Part shown: in pieces, positions 26,901 through 34,043 of the stretch
Layout of the letters: every line of letters begins with the position of its first letter
Position numbering within the stretch: position 1 is the first letter of the stretch
Notes under the pieces: model-generated
What the model was told of the DNA's origin: nothing
Databases searched by the model: none
What the model saw: the letters and a program-made list of their open reading frames with translations, nothing else
Translations under genes and position numbers: made by a program
DNA from: Lentzea cavernae
GTDB taxonomy: Bacteria > Actinomycetota > Actinomycetes > Mycobacteriales > Pseudonocardiaceae
Assembly (NCBI RefSeq): GCF_014653695.1
Contig: NZ_BNAR01000003.1
Span: 391,528-455,527, forward strand
Direction of reading: 5' to 3'
DNA: 64,000 nucleotides

Positions 26901-28398
26901 GGCCGAGTCGCTGGCCAGGGCCCGCGCGATCTTCGGCGGCACGCACGGGATTCCCGAGCTCTGCGCGCAGTTCGGCCTCGGAGACGACCTGGCTGCCGAG
27001 TACCTGTTCGAGGAACTCGCCTGCGAGCCACGGGGGTTCGTCACCAGCAAGGCCGCCCGCGCGGTGATCGACAGGTTCCGCGCGGTCGTGACCGAGGAAC
27101 TGCACGACCGCGACCTGATCGAGGCGTGGCTGCGGGCGTTCCTGAAGGATGAGGACTGCCCGGAGTTCCCCGAGGTCGTCGCCGTCCTGCTCACCGACCT
27201 GCCGCGCTACGACTCCAGCGCGTCGCTGACCGAGACCGTCACCGGCCTGCTCGGCACGCACCCCCGCGTGCACGACCAGTCGATGGACCTGCGCCTGGAC
27301 GAGACCCTGACGAGGCTCAGGACCTTCACCACCGAACAGGTGCCCGCCTTCCGCGCCTACCAGCGCCGGCGGGACGAGCTGCTGGCAGGGGAACGCCGCA
27401 GGCTCCGGCTCGACGACTACCAGCCCGCGGTGCTGAACACGTTCGTGCGCAACAGGTTGCTCAACGAAGTCTACCTGCCGCTGATCGGTGACAACCTCTC
27501 CAAACAGCTCAACGACGGCACCGGCCTGCTGATGCTGATCTCCCCGCCCGGTTACGGCAAGACGACGCTCATCGAGTACGTCGCGAACCGGCTGGGCATG
27601 GTGTTCGTCAAGGTCAACGGGCCGGCGCTGGGCACCGGCGTCACCTCGCTCGACCCGGAGGAGGCGCCGAACGCCACCGCACGGCAGGAGGTCGAGCGCA
27701 TCAACTTCGCGTTCGCCTTGGGCAGCAACGTCCTGCTGCACCTCGACGACATCCAGCACACCTCACCGGAGCTGCTGCAGAAGTTCATCTCGCTGTGCGA
27801 CGCCCAACGGCGGATCGACGGCGTCTGGGACGGCGAGCCGCAGACGTTCGACCTGCGGGGCAAGCGCTTCGCCGTGTCGATGGCCGGAAACCCGTACACC
27901 GAGACCGGTCGCGCGTTCCGCGTCCCGGACATGCTCGCGAACCGCGCGGACGTGTGGAACCTCGGCGACGTGCTGTCCGGCCGCGACGCCCTGTTCGCGT
28001 TGAGCTACCTGGAGAACGCGTCCGGTTCGAACCCGACCCTGGGCGGCGCCGACGTGGAACCGTTGGTGCGCCTGGCGAAGGGCGAGAGCGTCCGGCACGA
28101 CCACGAGGCCGTCGAGCTCGAACGCATGCTGTCGGTGGTCCGCAAGCTGCAACGGATCCAGCAGGTCGTGCTCAAGGTCAACCAGGCCTACATCGCCTCC
28201 GCGGCGGATCCGTCCGAGCAGCCGTTCCTGTTGCAGGGCAGCTATCGCAACATGAACAGGATGGCGGCGCGGATCGTGCCGGCGATGAACGACGCCGAGG
28301 TCGAGGCGTTGATCGACGACCACTACCTCGGCGAGGCCCAGCTCCTCGGCTCGCTGGCGGAGGCGAACCTCGCGAAGCTGCGGGAGCTCAAGGCCTAG
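23977..28398 (+). CDS. Giant AAA+ ATPase (DUF3686, 'DNA repair ATPase' family)
   Basis: A 1473-residue protein. The first ~400 residues resemble the DUF3686 region (TENNCVPRDIVALGDVMLFGYNVFMG near the start), about 440-860 is helical and coiled-coil-rich, and the last ~330 form a MoxR-like AAA+ module: Walker A PPGYGKTT (K1195), Walker B LLHLDD (D1257, D1258) and sensor-1 N in MAGNPYTETG. The database label 'DNA repair ATPase' has little experimental basis. Coupling to a flotillin suggests a membrane-associated remodelling machine. The gene ends 11 bases inside the convergent proline-rich gene. Confidence 0.85.
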   Translation: MTALDAGTYEVLRARLADQAAGLARSTEALNDQRVETFGSTALELVATERIRTENNCVPRDIVALGDVMLFGYNVFMGLKPETAVSDVFAAHGRDFATVEAEFLRDPRFRNDFAELYRYYRETRLLQLRIVESRLLAVFQTGARIEDIRVLRWDVKVDGTVTYVDNRGDRDHVFPPAHDFTWVETTREQHVLGRHPHIAIDNEVFVETVGGTLTVKVEDNTETGEGVYSEPVDEPLQSLADAEVHYARVGPLILLKILPYKETAWRHLVFNTRTKVVTRLDGIGQACQRLPEDQGIIFPGGYYLVTGADKTFDVDTDELEFERVIRSANGEDVLYVFHARREGRSLLLPYNVIRKEVATPITCHGYSLFADGTLVVFRETSSEPVRVHPMQVWRTPFMADEELADQEGPLARIGNAELVRGISDCLSITRMSAEMTPSAPVFEGLIALCTRVIDGVFWLDELGLKQDVQAVRATAEQVLDEFEAVRTLTDHAAGQLHEAAEKLASLVRLARSAAPRSADEWVRLLADLRSAQGRLITLKDLKYVDLEEIDRREAELVEELGASARRAVAFLSGENAFAQYHEEIDGIAAAELKTAAEAKPLRERLAQQQAGLEVLTEVVSTLDAADTTTRTQILASIGEVLAAVNRARATVDGRRAQLANAEGRAEFAAEFALLGQAITGALSVADTPQRCDDQLGRLLLQLENLESRFGEFDDFLAQVGAKRTDVYEAFSARKQTLLDERARRADRLVTSAERVLGTIRRRVGKLTSTDEINTYFAGDPMVAKVRTVAEQLRELGDVRADELGASLRDARQEGGRALRDRADLYDGASIVLGRHRFPVTSEPMNLTLVPREGRLFYAVTGTDYRSEVTDAEFASTKGFWDQLLVSETQDVYRSEHLAGCLLAEGRTDVVNAAAERYDEGYEKGVHDHDAEKILAVLQRLHAGAGLLRYPPAARARAQVFWSGQREDDRAVWTRKAESLARARAIFGGTHGIPELCAQFGLGDDLAAEYLFEELACEPRGFVTSKAARAVIDRFRAVVTEELHDRDLIEAWLRAFLKDEDCPEFPEVVAVLLTDLPRYDSSASLTETVTGLLGTHPRVHDQSMDLRLDETLTRLRTFTTEQVPAFRAYQRRRDELLAGERRRLRLDDYQPAVLNTFVRNRLLNEVYLPLIGDNLSKQLNDGTGLLMLISPPGYGKTTLIEYVANRLGMVFVKVNGPALGTGVTSLDPEEAPNATARQEVERINFAFALGSNVLLHLDDIQHTSPELLQKFISLCDAQRRIDGVWDGEPQTFDLRGKRFAVSMAGNPYTETGRAFRVPDMLANRADVWNLGDVLSGRDALFALSYLENASGSNPTLGGADVEPLVRLAKGESVRHDHEAVELERMLSVVRKLQRIQQVVLKVNQAYIASAADPSEQPFLLQGSYRNMNRMAARIVPAMNDAEVEALIDDHYLGEAQLLGSLAEANLAKLRELKA

Positions 28399-28882
28399 CC
28401 GCCTTCTCGCAGTTCACCTGGACCGGCCTGCCGTCCGGACCGCGCAGGTCGGCGGGCTTGAGCTCGTACCGCTTGAGGAGGTCGCAGAACGCGTCGTCGA
28501 GCGGCAGCCGCAGGCAGCGCTCGAGTTCCTCACCGAGGAGGCTCGAGTCGCAGCGCAGCATGTCCAGCAGGTTGGGCTTGGACTGCCCGGGAGGCAGATG
28601 CCCCGGTGGGGGCGGCGGCCGGTGGTCGGGCCGGTGCCGGGGAGGCGGGTCGGCACCGGGAGGCGGTGGCGGCGGAGGGGGTGGAGGCGGCGGCCTCATG
28701 TCACCGATGGCGGAGATCGTGGTCGTCGCGGTCGCGGTGATGACCTCGGGAGGTAGAGGCGGCGGAGCGACCAGGCGGATGTCGACGGGCTTGTCGGGTG
28801 CCGACAACAAACCCGCGATCAGGGCAGCGCCCATCACCGCGGCCGCGGCTGAGAAGTAGCCGCGGCGTCTGACACCCGTCAT
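28388..28882 (-). CDS. Proline-rich exported or membrane-anchored protein
   Basis: A 164-residue protein of unknown function. Residues ~8-28 form a hydrophobic segment after a basic start (signal anchor). A proline stretch with 12 consecutive Pro follows (about residues 64-75), then a small C-terminal domain with three cysteines (LRCDSSLLGEELERC, FCDLL). It is convergent with the giant ATPase, overlapping by 11 bases. Confidence 0.7.
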   Translation of the reverse strand: MTGVRRRGYFSAAAAVMGAALIAGLLSAPDKPVDIRLVAPPPLPPEVITATATTTISAIGDMRPPPPPPPPPPPPGADPPPRHRPDHRPPPPPGHLPPGQSKPNLLDMLRCDSSLLGEELERCLRLPLDDAFCDLLKRYELKPADLRGPDGRPVQVNCEKAARP

Positions 28883-28969
28883 CGCTTCCGCTCCCCAGGT
28901 TCCGCCTGCCCGGTAGCCGCCGTCCCCGTGGAATCGTTGTGCCCGCTAACGGTGTTACCGAGCGGCGGA

Positions 28970-29380
28970 TCAGCCTGTCTTGTCGGGGCCTGCGCTGATC
29001 AACGAGATGCGCAGGATCACGCGCTGTTCACGTTGCATGGCGGCCCGGTAGTCGTTCCAGTCGGAGTGCTCGCCGGAGATCGTGCGGTAGTACTTCACCA
29101 GCAGGTCCATCGCGTCGGGCAACGGCACGACCGTCGCCGTTCCGTTGATCTGTATCCAGCGCCCGAAGAAGCTGTCCGGCAGCACGCACAGCGACACGTG
29201 CGGATCGCGCTGCACCTGCTTCGTCTTGTACGCCGTCGCCCGTGTGGAAACGAGCACGTCACCGTTGTCGTCCAACGCGGCGAGCACCGGCGACATCGAC
29301 GGCGTGCCGTCGGACTTCAATGCGCAGAACACCGCGCGGTGCTGGCTGCGGAGCACTTCCCGTGCCTGGTCCAGGTCCAT
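28970..29380 (-). CDS. PPOX-class F420/FMN-dependent enzyme
   Basis: A 136-residue split beta-barrel protein of the pyridoxamine-5'-phosphate-oxidase-like group. It has LRSQHRAVFCALKSDGTPSMSPV and VLVSTRATAYKTKQVQRDPHVSLCV, the family's first half, where the TxxxxKxxN-type segment binds the flavin phosphate. Actinobacterial members mostly use F420. The ATG at 29380 has AGGA 9 bases upstream; ATG at 29389 is possible. Divergent from the DUF2236 gene. Confidence 0.88.
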   Translation of the reverse strand: MDLDQAREVLRSQHRAVFCALKSDGTPSMSPVLAALDDNGDVLVSTRATAYKTKQVQRDPHVSLCVLPDSFFGRWIQINGTATVVPLPDAMDLLVKYYRTISGEHSDWNDYRAAMQREQRVILRISLISAGPDKTG

Positions 29381-29414
29381 GGTCTTCATCCTGGCGAGGC
29401 GGGACGATGTCCGC

Positions 29415-30227
29415 ATGCCCGATCCGAACTCCGTCAGCTGGCAGATGCACGCGGACCCGACGATGTGGATCGCCGGGATCGCGAGCCTCTACCTGCAGGC
29501 ACTGCACCCCAAGGCGGTCGCGGGTGTCGTGCAGAACTCCAACTTCCAGGCCGATCCGCTCGGCAGGCTCAAGCGCACGGCGGACTTCGTCGGCCTCGGC
29601 GTCTACGGCACCGACGAGGAGATCGCCACCGCCTCGGCAAGGGTGCGCGCCACCCACCGCAGCCTGCGTGGCGTGGTGGACGGCAGATCGTTCCGCGTCG
29701 ACGAGCCCGAGCTGCTGCTGTGGGTGCATTGCTCGGAGGTTTACAGCTTCGAAACAGTTCTCAACCGAGCGGGGTACGGCCTGACGGACCGCCAGAAGGA
29801 CCGTTACTACGAAGAGCAGCGCTTCGCGGCGGGTTTGGTCGGATTGCACCCGGATGAAGTACCGGGATCACGGCGCCAGATGGCCGATTATCTGGACCGG
29901 ATGCGTCCCGTTTTGCGTCGAACGACCGATTCGGATGTGATCTACACCTTCTTGCACGGCCCACCGGTGCGAGGTTTCGTCCGCCACGGCCTCCCGGTGT
30001 ACCGGGTTCTCGTGGGCCACCTGGCGTACTCGGTGTTGCCCGATTGGGCCCTGGAGCTGCACGGCCGCCCGGCTTACGCCCGTGCTGACCTCTGGCTGCG
30101 AATGATGCGCCGAACTGCGCTTTTGGTGCCGGGCAAGATCAGGAGACTCGCTCCTCCCGGCCACCTGAAGCGCGCGATCGAACGGCACGGCAAGCATGTG
30201 ACGCCCAGCAAAGCGAGACTGCCCTAG
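29415..30227 (+). CDS. DUF2236 / MpaB-like oxygenase family protein
   Basis: A 270-residue protein of the DUF2236 family (latex-clearing/MpaB-like, haem-binding in studied members). It has HADPTMWIAGIASLYLQALHPKAVAGV near the start, the common family opening, VDEPELLLWVHCSEVYSFE in the middle, and the candidate haem-ligand histidines within these. Frame is open slightly upstream, but the ATG before PDPNSVSWQMH fits the family. Function in this organism is unknown. Confidence 0.88.
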   Translation: MPDPNSVSWQMHADPTMWIAGIASLYLQALHPKAVAGVVQNSNFQADPLGRLKRTADFVGLGVYGTDEEIATASARVRATHRSLRGVVDGRSFRVDEPELLLWVHCSEVYSFETVLNRAGYGLTDRQKDRYYEEQRFAAGLVGLHPDEVPGSRRQMADYLDRMRPVLRRTTDSDVIYTFLHGPPVRGFVRHGLPVYRVLVGHLAYSVLPDWALELHGRPAYARADLWLRMMRRTALLVPGKIRRLAPPGHLKRAIERHGKHVTPSKARLP

Positions 30228-30306
30228 TTGTCATACGTCACAGTCGATCATCGCCGCAGGTCCGTAGCATTGCTCACGACTCCAGACCACCCCCGGAAGG
30301 CTTGTC

Positions 30307-31125
30307 GTGATCCGTCGTGCCGCGCTCCTGACTGCCGTTGCGGTGTTCGCCACCGCCTGTGGGAGCGGTGACACCAACACAGTCATCGGACGTGCCGACT
30401 CGGGGAAGCTGACCATCGGCATCCGCTACGACCAGCCGGGCCTGAGCGAGCGCCGCCTCGACGGCCGCTTCGTCGGCTTCGACGTGGACGTCGCCAAGTA
30501 CGTGGCGAACGAGCTCGGTGTGAAGGAAAGCGGCATCACCTTCAAGGAGGCGCGCGGCGCCGCCCGCGAGTCGATGCTGGAGAACCGCGAGGCCGACCTG
30601 ATCATCGCCTCGTACTCGATCACCGACGCCCGCAAGGAGAAGGTGGCCTTCGCCGGCCCGTACTTCGAGACGGGCCAGGGCGTCCTGGTGCGCTTCACCG
30701 AGACGGCCATCCAGGGGCCGGAGTCCCTGAACGGCCGCACGTTGTGCTCCGTCAAGGGTTCCACGTCCGCGCAGAAGGTGAAGACGGACTACTCCAAGAA
30801 CGTGACGCTCGAGGAGTACGGCCAGTACTCCGACTGCGTGATCGCTCTCATGGCGGGCAACGTCGACGCCGTCACGACCGACGAGGTCATCCTCGCCGGG
30901 TTCGCCGCGGAGAACCCCGAGCTGCTCAAGCTCGTCGGCAAGACGTTCTCCAAGGAGCGCTACGGCATCGGCGTGCCGAAGGGCGACGCCGAGTCCCGTG
31001 ACGCCGTCAACGAGGCCATCGAGAAGATGATTTCGAGCGGTGAGTGGAAGCGGGCCCTCGAACGCAACGTCGGTCCGTCGGGTTACGAGATCCCGCAGCC
31101 ACCCCAGATCACCGAGAAGAGCTAG
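30307..31125 (+). CDS. Glutamate-type ABC transporter substrate-binding lipoprotein
   Basis: A 272-residue periplasmic-type binding protein (SBP family 3). A signal peptide leads to a lipobox ending in TAC-G (Cys18). The LTIGIRYDQPGL segment and RFVGFDVDVAKYVANELG are family signatures, and VKGSTSAQKV and DAVTTDEVILAGF line the ligand site. It resembles GluB. GGAAGG precedes the GTG start. No permease or ATPase gene lies nearby, so it either serves a distant transporter or acts as a sensor. Confidence 0.9.
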   Translation: MIRRAALLTAVAVFATACGSGDTNTVIGRADSGKLTIGIRYDQPGLSERRLDGRFVGFDVDVAKYVANELGVKESGITFKEARGAARESMLENREADLIIASYSITDARKEKVAFAGPYFETGQGVLVRFTETAIQGPESLNGRTLCSVKGSTSAQKVKTDYSKNVTLEEYGQYSDCVIALMAGNVDAVTTDEVILAGFAAENPELLKLVGKTFSKERYGIGVPKGDAESRDAVNEAIEKMISSGEWKRALERNVGPSGYEIPQPPQITEKS

Positions 31126-31288
31126 TGGCGCGTCGCAGAACGTTGGCGAGGTAATTCACGCTCAGCAGGGCGCCTCACGGCACCGCCCCCACGCCCCCGT
31201 ACAACCAGTACGAGGACGTGGGGGCGGCACCGTGATGCACCCGTCTGACCGCGAATTTCCCCGGCAACGTTCTGCGCCACACCACTAG
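31122..31288. repeat. 167-bp long palindrome between convergent genes
   Basis: Two 81-base arms (31122-31202 and 31208-31288) pair without gaps at 65 of 81 positions around a 5-base loop. Both ends are CTAGTGG/CCACTAG, so the arms even include the TAG stop codons of both convergent genes. It could act as a bidirectional terminator, but it is far longer than most. It might also be a MITE-like insertion with CTAG at its borders. Confidence 0.8.
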
Positions 31289-32445
31289 TTCGTCGCGGCG
31301 GACTTGGCGGTCCAGGCCGCCCAGTCGAGCGTCCACTGCCAGTAGTCACCGGGAGCCGGCCCGTTCGGGTCGGCCTGGCCGAGCTGCACCGTGGAGCCCA
31401 CGACCTCGACCGGGTCGCCGACCATCGTCAGGTCGAAGAAGATCTTGGCGTTCGGGCCGGACAGGTTCGCGCACCCGTGCGACACGTTCTCCTTGCCCTG
31501 CTGGGGGATCGTGCCGTTGTTCTCGTGCACGAACTCGCCGTTCTGGGAGATCAGCACCGCCCAGGTGACCGGGACGTCGTAGTCGAACACGGAGCTCTTC
31601 ATCCTCCGCGAGGCTTCCTTCTGCTGCACCACGTGGATGCCGGACCGGGTCACCCTGCGCGGGTCCGACTCCATCCCGTACGACGCCGGGAGGTCGTGCA
31701 GCAGCACGCCGTCGCGGTAGATCTCGAACCGCTTGGTCTGCGTGTTCGCCTTCGTCACCAACGCCCTGTCGGCGATCTTGAACTGCACGTGCACGTCGTC
31801 CGCGCCGAACGCGCCGCCCCCCAGCGGCACGCCGTAGACACCCGCGTCGACGGTGACGTCGGTGCCGGGCTTCCAGTACTCGCGCGGACGCCAGTGCGCC
31901 TCGTTGTCGGACAGCCACGCCCACGCGCCCTCGGTCGGCACGGACGTCGTGACGGTCATGGCCTTCTGCGCCGATGCCTTGTCCTGCACGGGTGCGGAGA
32001 ACTTGACCCTGATCGGCATCGCGATGCCGTAGGTCTCGTGGTCGCCGACGTTCAGCGACGCGTTGACGAGCCGCTGCGGCTTGACCGTGCGGAACGAGCC
32101 GGCGACCGGGACCTCCGCGCCGTCCTCGCCCTTGGCCGAGCCCGACCAGTTGTAGACCTTGTCGTAGCCCAGGTCCTCGGTGGCGACCCACTTCCCGGCC
32201 GTCAGCTCCCCCTTGACGACCTTGCCGTCCGCACCGGTCAGCGCGACGGCCGTGAGCGACCCCCCGGTCACACCCACCTCGAACGGACCCGCCGGGCTGA
32301 CGCCCTCACCCGATGCGGGCGTCACCGTCAGTGCCGCCTTCGCCTTCTGCTCCGCAGCCGGAGCAGAAGGCGACGACGGTGCGTCGGGCGCGGCGCTGCA
32401 GGCGGTCAAACCCAGCAGCAAAGCCAAAACCAGTGGCCTGAACAC
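31285..32445 (-). CDS. L,D-transpeptidase, lipoprotein
   Basis: A 386-residue cell-wall enzyme. A lipoprotein signal (LALLLGLTAC, lipobox Cys about residue 16) is followed by an Ala/Pro-rich linker, two Ig-like domains (about 45-245) and the YkuD catalytic domain with H and SHGCANL, whose Cys is the nucleophile. It makes 3-3 cross-links in peptidoglycan, as the mycobacterial LdtMt2 does, and the Ig-Ig-YkuD layout is the same. The GTG at 32445 has GGGGGAG upstream. Confidence 0.94.
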   Translation of the reverse strand: MFRPLVLALLLGLTACSAAPDAPSSPSAPAAEQKAKAALTVTPASGEGVSPAGPFEVGVTGGSLTAVALTGADGKVVKGELTAGKWVATEDLGYDKVYNWSGSAKGEDGAEVPVAGSFRTVKPQRLVNASLNVGDHETYGIAMPIRVKFSAPVQDKASAQKAMTVTTSVPTEGAWAWLSDNEAHWRPREYWKPGTDVTVDAGVYGVPLGGGAFGADDVHVQFKIADRALVTKANTQTKRFEIYRDGVLLHDLPASYGMESDPRRVTRSGIHVVQQKEASRRMKSSVFDYDVPVTWAVLISQNGEFVHENNGTIPQQGKENVSHGCANLSGPNAKIFFDLTMVGDPVEVVGSTVQLGQADPNGPAPGDYWQWTLDWAAWTAKSAATN

Positions 32446-32768
32446 GTGCTCCCCCAAGATCCCCTCGTCTGATGTTGATGAAGACGCGTGGGGCCTGAGC
32501 ACGTTGCTCGGCAATTTGCGATCACCCACCCGGACCAGCGGCTTTCCCCCTATTGAGGCACCGAACTGGCCGGTAATGACCTGTAGTGCTATGACCAATC
32601 ACACGTTAGGCTGACCCGCGCAGGCCGTGGTTTCTGTGTTCGTGCTTCACACGCTCGCGGAACGACACGCGGGCGTGCGGTGCGCTCTAAGCGAGTTTGC
32701 CTAACGCCCCCGGGACGGCCGGGGTTGCACGGTGCAGCCCCAAGCTTTCCTGCGATGGAGGCAGGTAC
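32446..32768. promoter_or_regulatory. Divergent promoter region and cspA leader
   Basis: 323 bases without a gene, holding the promoters of the L,D-transpeptidase (minus) and the cold-shock gene (plus). The stretch from about 32600 to 32768 can serve as the long 5' leader often seen on cold-shock mRNAs. An AT-rich patch (ACCAATCACACGTTAGGCTG, 32593-32612) could hold the promoter. No known riboswitch pattern was recognised. Confidence 0.45.
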
Positions 32769-32972
32769 ATGGCACAGGGCACTGTCAAGTGGTTCAACTC
32801 CGAAAAGGGCTTCGGCTTCATCGCCCAGGACAACGGCGGCGCTGACGTCTTCGTCCACTACTCGGAGATCCAGGGTCAGGGTTTCCGCACTCTGGAGGAG
32901 AACCAGCGAGTGGAGTTCGAGGTCGGCCAGGGCACCAAGGGTCCGCAGGCCCAGAACGTCCGCGCGGTCTGA
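32769..32972 (+). CDS. Cold-shock protein, CspA family
   Basis: A 67-residue single cold-shock domain, the usual length. Both RNA-binding motifs are intact: KGFGFI (RNP1) and VFVHY (RNP2), after the start [13 protein letters not shown]. It binds single-stranded RNA and acts as an RNA chaperone. GGAGGCAGGTAC supplies a ribosome site. A strong terminator follows. Confidence 0.97.
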   Translation: MAQGTVKWFNSEKGFGFIAQDNGGADVFVHYSEIQGQGFRTLEENQRVEFEVGQGTKGPQAQNVRAV

Positions 32973-33010
32973 AAGTCTGCAACAAGCCGCAATTCGAGTC
33001 GTACGTGAGA

Positions 33011-33042
33011 AGGACCCTCGACCGGGCTCGGTCGAGGGTCCT
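33011..33042. terminator. Terminator between cspA and the convergent small gene
   Basis: A perfect 13-bp stem (AGGACCCTCGACC 33011-33023 and GGTCGAGGGTCCT 33030-33042, 6-base loop), followed by CCTTCGTTTCG on the plus strand. It lies between two convergent genes and can serve both. Confidence 0.85.
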
Positions 33043-33059
33043 CCTTCGTTTCGCTGGGT

Positions 33060-33362
33060 CTAGTGGCCGCGCTGACGCGCTTCCCACTCCAGGCGCTGCA
33101 TGACCCACTCCGTGGCAAGAGCCTGCGGGGAGGTCTGGCGCTCGGCGGCGAGCTCCTTGAGCTGCTCGTTGGCCATGAGCTGCAGCCTCAGCTGGTACAC
33201 CTGCGCGCTGCCGAAGCCCGACGCGGTGGTCTCGTTGTCCGAGTCCGGGGCCAGGGCAGCCAGGTATGAGGTCAGCTCCTCGTCGGGCGACGTCACGACC
33301 TGCGGTTCGTCCGCGGGACGGTGACGGCCGGACTTGGAGCGTCCGAGGGATCCGATAGGCAC
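33060..33362 (-). CDS. Small conserved protein with RHH/HTH-like C-terminus
   Basis: A 100-residue protein. The first 50 residues are polar and low in complexity, the second half (YQLRLQLMANEQLKELAAER to LATEWVMQRLEWEARQ) has the strand-helix-helix look of a ribbon-helix-helix protein. It could be a DNA-binding regulator, but family membership is not certain. It is convergent with cspA. Confidence 0.65.
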   Translation of the reverse strand: MPIGSLGRSKSGRHRPADEPQVVTSPDEELTSYLAALAPDSDNETTASGFGSAQVYQLRLQLMANEQLKELAAERQTSPQALATEWVMQRLEWEARQRGH

Positions 33363-34043
33363 CGCAACACGATAACGGCCAGATCACAGAACCCAAACCC
33401 CTGTGAGCCGGGTCACCCCAAGGTGTAAATGGCTGCTACCCACAGTGGATCTCCCGCCACCGCCGGCTGTGCAGCCGAGAAGGAGGCGGGGTGCGCGGGT
33501 GTGCAGCCGAGAGGGAGGCGAGGGGTAGGTGGGTGGTGGGCAGCCGAGAAGGCAGTGAGGTTGGGTACGCGAGGGAGGAGTGCGGCTGTCTGAGGTAGTG
33601 AGACGCCGCAGGGAGTAGCGCGGCTGAGAGCGAGGCGCGGTGTGGGTGAGGCGGGAGGCGTAGGCGGGTCCACGCGGAGGCGCGGCACACGTGGGCGATG
33701 CCGCCGCAATGGCGAAGGCGAAGCCGAGCAACCCCCAAGGCCCAACCGCACCCGACGGCCCCGCGCACCGGCACCACACCGAATCGGGAAACCTACGACG
33801 GGGGTCCGGGGGCTTGCCCCCGGCCGGGGGTCTGGGGGCTCGGCCCCCAGAAGAACACTCCGACTCCCGACGGCGGCGAAGGGCGAAGCCCGAGCAGCCG
33901 TCGCGAGAGCGGAGGAGGCCCCCGCGCCAGGGGGAGGAACGCGGGGGCCGGAGGGGATCTCCACAGGCGCTGACCGGGGGTGTGTCAGCTTTTGGATTGT
34001 TGCACGCGCACGCGCTCGTTGGGGAGTGTTCGCCGCGAGATTC
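33363..34043. repeat. Repeat- and hairpin-rich gap without a gene
   Basis: About 680 bases. Three copies of GCAGCCGAGAAGG-like sequence begin at 33471, 33503 and 33540. Two adjacent hairpins (CCGGGGG 33806-33812 with CCCCCGG 33817-33823; CTGGGGG 33832-33838 with CCCCCAG 33844-33850) form the GC-rich double-hairpin unit common in actinomycete intergenic regions. A 10-bp stem (33917-33926 and 33940-33949) follows. Open frames here are low-complexity Pro/Arg/Ala and look spurious. Terminators for copA probably lie here. Confidence 0.6.

Noticed and set aside
33801-33850. CRISPR-like repeat
   Set aside because: Only two adjacent hairpins of different sequence, with no regular spacers.
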